Origin: Verrucomicrobiota bacterium
GTDB lineage: Bacteria; Verrucomicrobiota; Lentisphaeria; Victivallales; Victivallaceae
Assembly: GCA_023459755.1 (NCBI GenBank)
Contig: JAEWSS010000126.1
Location: forward strand, 1-10,879
Direction: 5' to 3'
DNA length: 10,879 nt
Part shown: positions 6,513 through 10,879 of the stretch, one piece after another
Layout of the letters: each line of letters starts with the position of its first letter
Position numbering within the stretch: the stretch's first letter is position 1
Made by a program: the position numbers and the translations under genes
Notes under the pieces: model-generated
What the model was told of the DNA's origin: nothing
Databases searched by the model: none
Seen by the model: the letters and a program-made list of their open reading frames with translations, nothing else

Positions 6513-7022
6513 ATGATAAATAAACGTTATATGAAATATGCCGTGCTGCTGCTGGCGGCGCTGACGGCGGCCGGATGTTCCGTGGTAAAAGTGGAGTATA
6601 ATGGCGGTGAACTTGCTCCGGTGGCGGTTTCGGCGGTGACGCCGGAGGTTCCGGCCGGAATGAAACTGATCGGCAAGGCGATTGCTTCGGCTCCGGCTTC
6701 GCAAAGCGACCGGCGGGCGGTTGAAGCCGCGCTGCTGGACAAGGCGCGCAGTATCGGCGCCGAGGCGGTGGTGATTACCAATTATCAGGTCACGCCTAAT
6801 CCGCGGATCAACGGGATCATGCGGGAAAGTTCAACCGCGGTGTGGGCCGGCGAGAACGCCGAGACCGGCAACTGGATGCCGATGCTGAACGACTTCGACG
6901 GCGGTTACGGTTCGGCCGCGTTGCCGAATTTATTCGGAGTGGAAGGTGCCAATAATGCGTCTGCTCCGGTGGAAAAGGTGTATACCAGAGTACTTTACGC
7001 CGACTTCTACGCTAAGGAGTAA
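6513..7022 (+). CDS. Small outer-envelope lipoprotein
   Basis: A 169-residue protein with a lipoprotein signal: basic MINKRYMKY, hydrophobic core AVLLLAALT, then AAG-C22 as lipobox. After cleavage C22 would be lipidated and the rest anchored outside the inner membrane. Residues about 60-95 read as a helix with many A, R and L, then KARSIGAEAVVITNYQ. That pattern (K-A-x-x-I/L-G-A-x-A-V-V-I) recalls small lipoproteins of the DUF4156/RcsF kind, but RcsF-type cysteines are absent, so I claim only a likeness. The C-terminal third is G/N/D-rich with little secondary structure. Start: ATG at 6513 has GGGGA 5 nt upstream; ATGs at 6474, 6507 and 6531 are in frame but fit a ribosome site less well. The next gene begins 25 nt after its stop, suggesting one transcript. 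Function unknown. Confidence 0.8.
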   Translation: MINKRYMKYAVLLLAALTAAGCSVVKVEYNGGELAPVAVSAVTPEVPAGMKLIGKAIASAPASQSDRRAVEAALLDKARSIGAEAVVITNYQVTPNPRINGIMRESSTAVWAGENAETGNWMPMLNDFDGGYGSAALPNLFGVEGANNASAPVEKVYTRVLYADFYAKE

Positions 7023-7036
7023 TTCGGCGGGAAAAC

Positions 7037-7042
7037 AGGAGG
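7037..7042 (+). promoter_or_regulatory. Strong ribosome binding site that decides a GTG start
   Basis: A perfect AGGAGG lies 5 nt before GTG at 7048. It argues against longer forms of the reading frame that begin inside the lipoprotein gene. Confidence 0.8.
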
Positions 7043-7047
7043 CGGCG

Positions 7048-8640
7048 GTGCGCAGTCGATTTTGCGGATTTTTGCTCGGCCTTGGGACGGCGGTGGCGCG
7101 TAGTCGATTTTGCGGATTTTTGCTCGGTCTTGGAGCCGCGGCGGTGTTTTCACTGCATGGCGGCACTGTTGTTGAGAACGTCGAAATCTTTGCCGACCGC
7201 ACGATGAACGGGGCCCGGTTCGGCGTCGGCATGCTGCTGGAGCGCGAATTTTTAAATCGCGGCGAAGCCGAGGCCGAGGTGGAACTTGTCGCCTCGGATT
7301 ATCACGCCCGGAGTGTACGCACGCTGAAACTGGCGCCCGGAGAGCGGCGGCTGGCGCGGGTTTTTATGCCGAAGTGTCTGCAAAACTGCGATTTGCGGAG
7401 TCTGGTGGTCAACGGTCGGGAGATCGAAAAGTCTGAACTCCTGAAACTGGACGGCAACGGGGCGGGAACGCAGGCTGCGCTGTTCAGCCCGGATGCCGCC
7501 GCCGAATTGGACGATACCCGCGGCTTTCCGCTTCGCAACTGGAGTCTCGATCCGCGGGCTTATTGCAGCTACGACCGGATTTTTATTTCCGAAAATGAAT
7601 TTTTCAGCGTTTCGCCCGAACTGCGGCGGACGCTGATTGACGCCGCATTGTTCGGCACTCCGCTGACGGTGGGGTTTTCCTCCGACGAGTCCGTCCGGTT
7701 TGGGCGGCTGATGGTTTCTCCGGCCGCGGCAGAGCGCATCCGCCGCGATTTTCCGCTTGTCGCCGAACTGGAAAGTAAAAATGAATCGCCGATTTATCGT
7801 GTGCCGAAAAGCGCGGTTGACGTCGGGGAATGCCAGCCGTTTTTGAGCTGGCTGGTGTTCGGGGGGCTGGCGGCTTTTGCGCTTGCGGTCTGCCCCGGCG
7901 CGTTCATACTTTTTCGCCGGGGTAATCGACTCAAGATTTACTTGCTGGCACCCTGCATTTCCGTTGCGGCTGTGGCGGTTTTAGGCTTGCTGGCGGTGAG
8001 CGGCGGCGGCATGTCCGGCCGGGCGGCGGTCAGCGGCATCATCAATCTCAGTGAAAAGGAGGCGCTTGCGCTGGTCGCGGCAAATGTGTCGTATTATTGT
8101 CCGATGCCGCCGAAAGCCGGACTGCGGTTCACTGCCGGAACACTGGCTGTTCCCAACGGCGCTGAATACTATTCATATATTGAAGACAACGCCGGGACGA
8201 TCACGATTGCGGACTGGATCAAGCCGCGTCAAAAGGCGAATATCGACCTGAAAAGCTTGGTGGAATTTGACGGCGGTCTGAACGTTCTGGCGGCGGACGG
8301 CGACATGCTCAAAGTGAAAAATCAGCTGGGCGTGCCGCTGAAACGCCTGGTCTACCGCTGGGGTGACGACCTTTTTTATGGAGTCGGAATTGCGGCGGAC
8401 GGCGTAGCGGAATTGCGGCGGAGCGATTATCCGCGGCTGGATTTTGCAGCTTGCGTCGGACGGGTTTCGTTGTCCGGGCAATATGCGGCGGAACTTGACG
8501 TGCCGTGGTTGATTCCGGTCGGTTCCGATGAGATCGGCGTGGTGTCGGCTGAGGTCGTGCTGATCGGCACGGATGACGCGCCGCCGCCGGAGCCGGTCGG
8601 TACGGCGGAAACCATTTCCGGTACGGAGGTGCGGTTATGA
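7048..8640 (+). CDS. Unrecognised two-helix membrane protein of an ABC-2 operon
   Basis: I do not recognise this 530-residue protein. Its N-terminus holds a doubled signal-peptide core, RSRFCGFLLGLG repeated at residues 2-13 and 18-29, followed by AAAVFS as a possible cleavage region. Residues about 35-265 would lie outside the membrane; they include a beta-rich first part and a stretch near 170-220 (W-S-L-D-P-R-A-Y-x-x-Y-D-R-I-F-I, then a helix and TPLTVGF) with the rhythm of an alpha/beta fold. Two helices follow (about 267-290 and 297-319), joined by the basic loop RRGNRLK, which should face the cytoplasm. The C-terminal 210 residues would again be outside. It overlaps the ATPase gene by ATGA, so it is very probably a partner of that transporter. 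GldG-like auxiliary proteins occupy a similar place in other ABC-2 operons, but I see no clear sequence match. Confidence 0.8.
   Translation: MRSRFCGFLLGLGTAVARSRFCGFLLGLGAAAVFSLHGGTVVENVEIFADRTMNGARFGVGMLLEREFLNRGEAEAEVELVASDYHARSVRTLKLAPGERRLARVFMPKCLQNCDLRSLVVNGREIEKSELLKLDGNGAGTQAALFSPDAAAELDDTRGFPLRNWSLDPRAYCSYDRIFISENEFFSVSPELRRTLIDAALFGTPLTVGFSSDESVRFGRLMVSPAAAERIRRDFPLVAELESKNESPIYRVPKSAVDVGECQPFLSWLVFGGLAAFALAVCPGAFILFRRGNRLKIYLLAPCISVAAVAVLGLLAVSGGGMSGRAAVSGIINLSEKEALALVAANVSYYCPMPPKAGLRFTAGTLAVPNGAEYYSYIEDNAGTITIADWIKPRQKANIDLKSLVEFDGGLNVLAADGDMLKVKNQLGVPLKRLVYRWGDDLFYGVGIAADGVAELRRSDYPRLDFAACVGRVSLSGQYAAELDVPWLIPVGSDEIGVVSAEVVLIGTDDAPPPEPVGTAETISGTEVRL
7051..7146 (+). repeat. 48-bp in-frame tandem duplication
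   Basis: Units 7051-7098 and 7099-7146 match at 41 of 48 positions, with only one difference in the first 29. Each encodes one copy of a 16-residue signal-peptide segment. The second unit begins just after an in-frame GTG (7093-7095) that lacks a good ribosome binding site. Confidence 0.9.
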
Positions 8641-9572
8641 AGGTCGAAGTGGAAAATCTGCGGCGGGTTTTCGGACGGCTGACGGCGGTTGACGGGCTGT
8701 CATTTGAATTTGAGTCGGGCGGAATCTGCGGTTTTGTCGGGCCGAACGGGTCGGGCAAAACCACGACGATGCGGATCATCGCCACTACCGACGAACCGGA
8801 CGCCGGCGACGTGCGCTTCAACGGCGTGTCCGCCGTGTCGTATCCGGAAAAAGTCCGCGGACTTTTCGGCTATATGCCGGACACCCTGCCGGATAACCGC
8901 AATATAACCGTGCGCGAGTATCTCGACTTTTTCGCCCGTGCCGCCGGACTGCGGTTGAATGATCGCCGCCGCCGGCTCGACGAGGTCGAGGAAATGATCA
9001 ATCTTGCGACAATGCGCGACAAACAGCTTCACAGTCTGTCCAAAGGCATGAAACAGCGGGTGACGCTGGCGCGAGCGGTGATCGCCGACCCGGAGGTGCT
9101 GATACTGGATGAACCGGCCGCCGGTCTCGATCCGCGGGCCAGGGTTGAACTGCGCAACCTGTTGACGGCGCTGCGTGATCGCGGCAAGGCGATCTTATTG
9201 TCCAGTCACATTCTTTCCGAGTTGGACGATGTCTGCGACTCGGTGGTCATCATCGAAAAAGGCCGTCTGATGCGTACCGGCAAAGCCGGCGAGTGGAACG
9301 CGGCGGCGGCGAACCGGTCGGTTATGCTGAAAATCCGGCTGCTGTCCGATCCCGGTTCGGCCGAAGCCGTGCTGAAAGAAATGGCTGAAGTAATGGAATG
9401 TCATGTCGGCGGCGACCGGACGCTGCTGGTTAAGCTCTCCGGCGGCGACGAGGCGGCGGCGGTTCTGCTGGCGAAACTGGTCGGCTCCGGTGTCCGGGTG
9501 TGCGGCTTCGAGCGCGGCGAAATCGGGTTGGAGGACTTTTTTATGCGGGCTACCCGCGGCGAGGTGCAATAA
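8637..9572 (+). CDS. ABC transporter ATP-binding protein (ABC-2/CcmA type)
   Basis: A 311-residue nucleotide-binding subunit that powers an ABC-2 exporter. Visible motifs: Walker A G35-PNGSGKTT, signature L134-SKGMKQRV (a K replaces the second G of LSGG, common in this branch), Walker B V154-LILDEP, D-loop AAGLD, and H191 in the H-loop. The Q-loop position reads GYMPD, with Asp instead of Gln, a variation known in NatA/CcmA-like ATPases. Residues about 225-311 form the small C-terminal domain ending in LEDFFMRATRG, typical of this family. GGAGGT lies 6 nt before the ATG. The ATG overlaps the upstream stop (ATGA) and its own stop overlaps the next start (TAATG), so the three genes are translationally coupled. 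The transported substrate is unknown. Confidence 0.95.
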   Translation: MKVEVENLRRVFGRLTAVDGLSFEFESGGICGFVGPNGSGKTTTMRIIATTDEPDAGDVRFNGVSAVSYPEKVRGLFGYMPDTLPDNRNITVREYLDFFARAAGLRLNDRRRRLDEVEEMINLATMRDKQLHSLSKGMKQRVTLARAVIADPEVLILDEPAAGLDPRARVELRNLLTALRDRGKAILLSSHILSELDDVCDSVVIIEKGRLMRTGKAGEWNAAAANRSVMLKIRLLSDPGSAEAVLKEMAEVMECHVGGDRTLLVKLSGGDEAAAVLLAKLVGSGVRVCGFERGEIGLEDFFMRATRGEVQ

Positions 9573-10879
9573 TGGAAGAAAACTGGCTCGATCGTTTTGA
9601 TGACCGGCTCAATCCGGTGCTGGTCAAGGAGCTGCGGCAGTCGGTCGGCGCGTTGTTTATTCTGTCCGGGCTGATGCTGATCGCGCTTTTGGCGGCGCTC
9701 TATCTGACCGTGCTGGTCAGACCGGACCAGGCGGATGACATGTTTGACGCGATAACCGTGATATTGGGGCTGGCATGGCAGGTTTCGGCGGTGATGTTCG
9801 GGCTTAGGTTCAGCAGCGAGCGCTCCGGCGACGACGACCTGATCTTCATTACACCGCTGTCCCCCCTCCGGATGGTGGTCGGCAAACTTTGTTCGATCCT
9901 GACGGTTGACCTTTTTTTCCTCTTTCTGGCGCTGCCGTTTATTTTCTCCGGCTATGTGCTTTCCGGTGTGGGAGCAACGGAGATTTTCAGCGCGCTGCTG
10001 CTACTTGTCATCATAAGTTTGCCGGTGTCCGCCCTGAGTTTGATGCTCGGCGGTATCCGGACGCGGAACCGCAACCGCAACGGCATGGTGATCTTTGCCG
10101 GATTCTTCGGACTTGGGCTGTTATCTCTGCTGCCTGAAGCGCAGTTTTTCAATGTAATGAGTTTTTTCAATGCCGGCGTGATATCGCTGGGGACTACGGC
10201 GGTTTTTCTTTTGTTGGCGGTGGGGGCGCTGATCCCGGCGGGCGGCAACCGGACGTTTGCCGGGAAAATCGCGGCGGCGGTTACGGTGGCGGCGATAACC
10301 GCGATGAGTTTCATGCCGCAGCAGCACAAGATTGAACTGCCGCTTTCTGCCCTGCTGCTGACGGTGTTTATGGGGCTGGTCGGATGTTTCGAGCCGCTTG
10401 CGCCGTCCTCCCGGATACTGTCCGGCGTGCCGCGGACAAAGCTGCTGCGTCCGCTGTACTTTCTGTTTTCCGGCAATGCGTTGTCCAGTCTGTTATATTT
10501 TCCGCTTCTGGCGGCGGTTGCGCTGATCCCCGGCTGGTGCGGAATCTCCGAAGCGAAAAAAAGCGTTCACGAAATGCTGACGCTTTGCCTTTGCATCTGG
10601 GGATATGTGATGCTGGTTTTACTGTTTCGCAGGCTTTTTGCGTCATTTGGCATGAAGCGCGAGAATGTACCCGGCACGGCGTTCGCAGTGGTGGCGGTGC
10701 TGGTGTTTACCTATTCGCTGTTCGGCATGATTACGATTGAAAATCTTGGCGTCAGCGCTGGACTTCTGTGTTTTTCACCGGTGGTTCTGACCGTTGCGGA
10801 CGATGCGTCAACCGGGATTCTCGGCGGCATTTTTATGTGCGTGGTTTTTGGCGTGGCGTTGATGCCGCACCTGTGCCGG
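9572..10879 (+). CDS. ABC-2 type permease (partial, runs off window)
   Basis: 436 codons are open to the window edge without a stop. The N-terminus carries NPVLVKELRQ (residues 14-23), the short amphipathic entry helix common to ABC-2 permeases, followed by a first membrane helix (about 27-49). Between helices 2 and 3, E83-R84 through TPLSPLRMVVGK (residues 94-105) is the conserved cytoplasmic segment expected to act as the coupling helix against the ATPase. By hydrophobicity I count about 12 to 13 membrane segments, so this may be a double-length permease rather than the usual six-helix unit. The start overlaps the ATPase stop (TAATG) and GAGGTG lies 5 nt upstream. It forms the channel for the ATPase encoded just before; the C-terminus and any further operon genes lie beyond the window. 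Confidence 0.88.
   Translation, partial: MEENWLDRFDDRLNPVLVKELRQSVGALFILSGLMLIALLAALYLTVLVRPDQADDMFDAITVILGLAWQVSAVMFGLRFSSERSGDDDLIFITPLSPLRMVVGKLCSILTVDLFFLFLALPFIFSGYVLSGVGATEIFSALLLLVIISLPVSALSLMLGGIRTRNRNRNGMVIFAGFFGLGLLSLLPEAQFFNVMSFFNAGVISLGTTAVFLLLAVGALIPAGGNRTFAGKIAAAVTVAAITAMSFMPQQHKIELPLSALLLTVFMGLVGCFEPLAPSSRILSGVPRTKLLRPLYFLFSGNALSSLLYFPLLAAVALIPGWCGISEAKKSVHEMLTLCLCIWGYVMLVLLFRRLFASFGMKRENVPGTAFAVVAVLVFTYSLFGMITIENLGVSAGLLCFSPVVLTVADDASTGILGGIFMCVVFGVALMPHLCR

Noticed and set aside
6946..7047. Longer N-terminus for the two-helix protein, starting inside the lipoprotein gene
   Set aside because: It would overlap the lipoprotein gene by 77 nt, has no ribosome site, and would bury the signal peptide. 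AGGAGG at 7037-7042 clearly serves the GTG at 7048.
10384..10740. Plus-strand 118-codon frame within the permease
   Set aside because: It is out of frame with the ABC-2 permease that is open through the whole region and has coherent membrane helices.

Overview
This window is a GC-rich bacterial chromosome segment (roughly 60% GC by eye) with Shine-Dalgarno initiation and recognisable TTGACA-type promoters. It looks like ordinary chromosome: a tRNA, a ribosomal protein gene and uvrA sit among accessory metabolic and transport genes, and I see no insertion sequence, phage gene, CRISPR array or integration site. The ABC-2 permease start (NPVLVKELRQ), the GH20C-type hexosaminidase and the codon style suggest the Planctomycetes-Verrucomicrobia-Lentisphaerota group, perhaps a gut Victivallis-like lineage. 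That placement is an inference from style, not proof.

Left part, minus strand (1-2976). At the left edge is the N-terminus of a WecA/TagO-like phospho-sugar transferase, which runs off the window. Its promoter carries a near-perfect 20-bp palindrome exactly in the spacer between -35 and -10. Upstream of it lie a long inverted repeat and then a two-gene unit read leftwards from a good promoter at 2948-2976: a HAD-superfamily phosphatase followed by a cytosolic GH20 beta-N-acetylhexosaminidase. Together these suggest intracellular amino-sugar salvage next to a polyprenyl-phosphate GlcNAc-type transferase.

Middle, plus strand (3048-6463). A tRNA-Lys(UUU) lies 51 bp before rpmB (zinc-type ribosomal protein bL28), with no terminator between them. 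An intrinsic terminator follows rpmB, and then comes a complete uvrA with both ABC modules and both CxxC zinc modules.

Right part, plus strand (6460-10879). A -35 box overlaps the uvrA stop codon and starts a tightly packed gene set: a small lipoprotein, a signal-peptide-bearing protein with two central membrane helices and two large extracytoplasmic domains, an ABC ATPase, and an ABC-2 permease that runs off the window. The last three are translationally coupled (ATGA and TAATG overlaps). This is the least understood and most interesting part: an ABC-2 export or cell-envelope machine with an unrecognised companion protein. The start of that companion shows a recent 48-bp tandem duplication that doubles its signal-peptide core.

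No stretch over 300 bases lacks a gene. The longest gaps (142-307, 2897-3097 and 3453-3604) hold promoters, palindromes and a terminator, described below.
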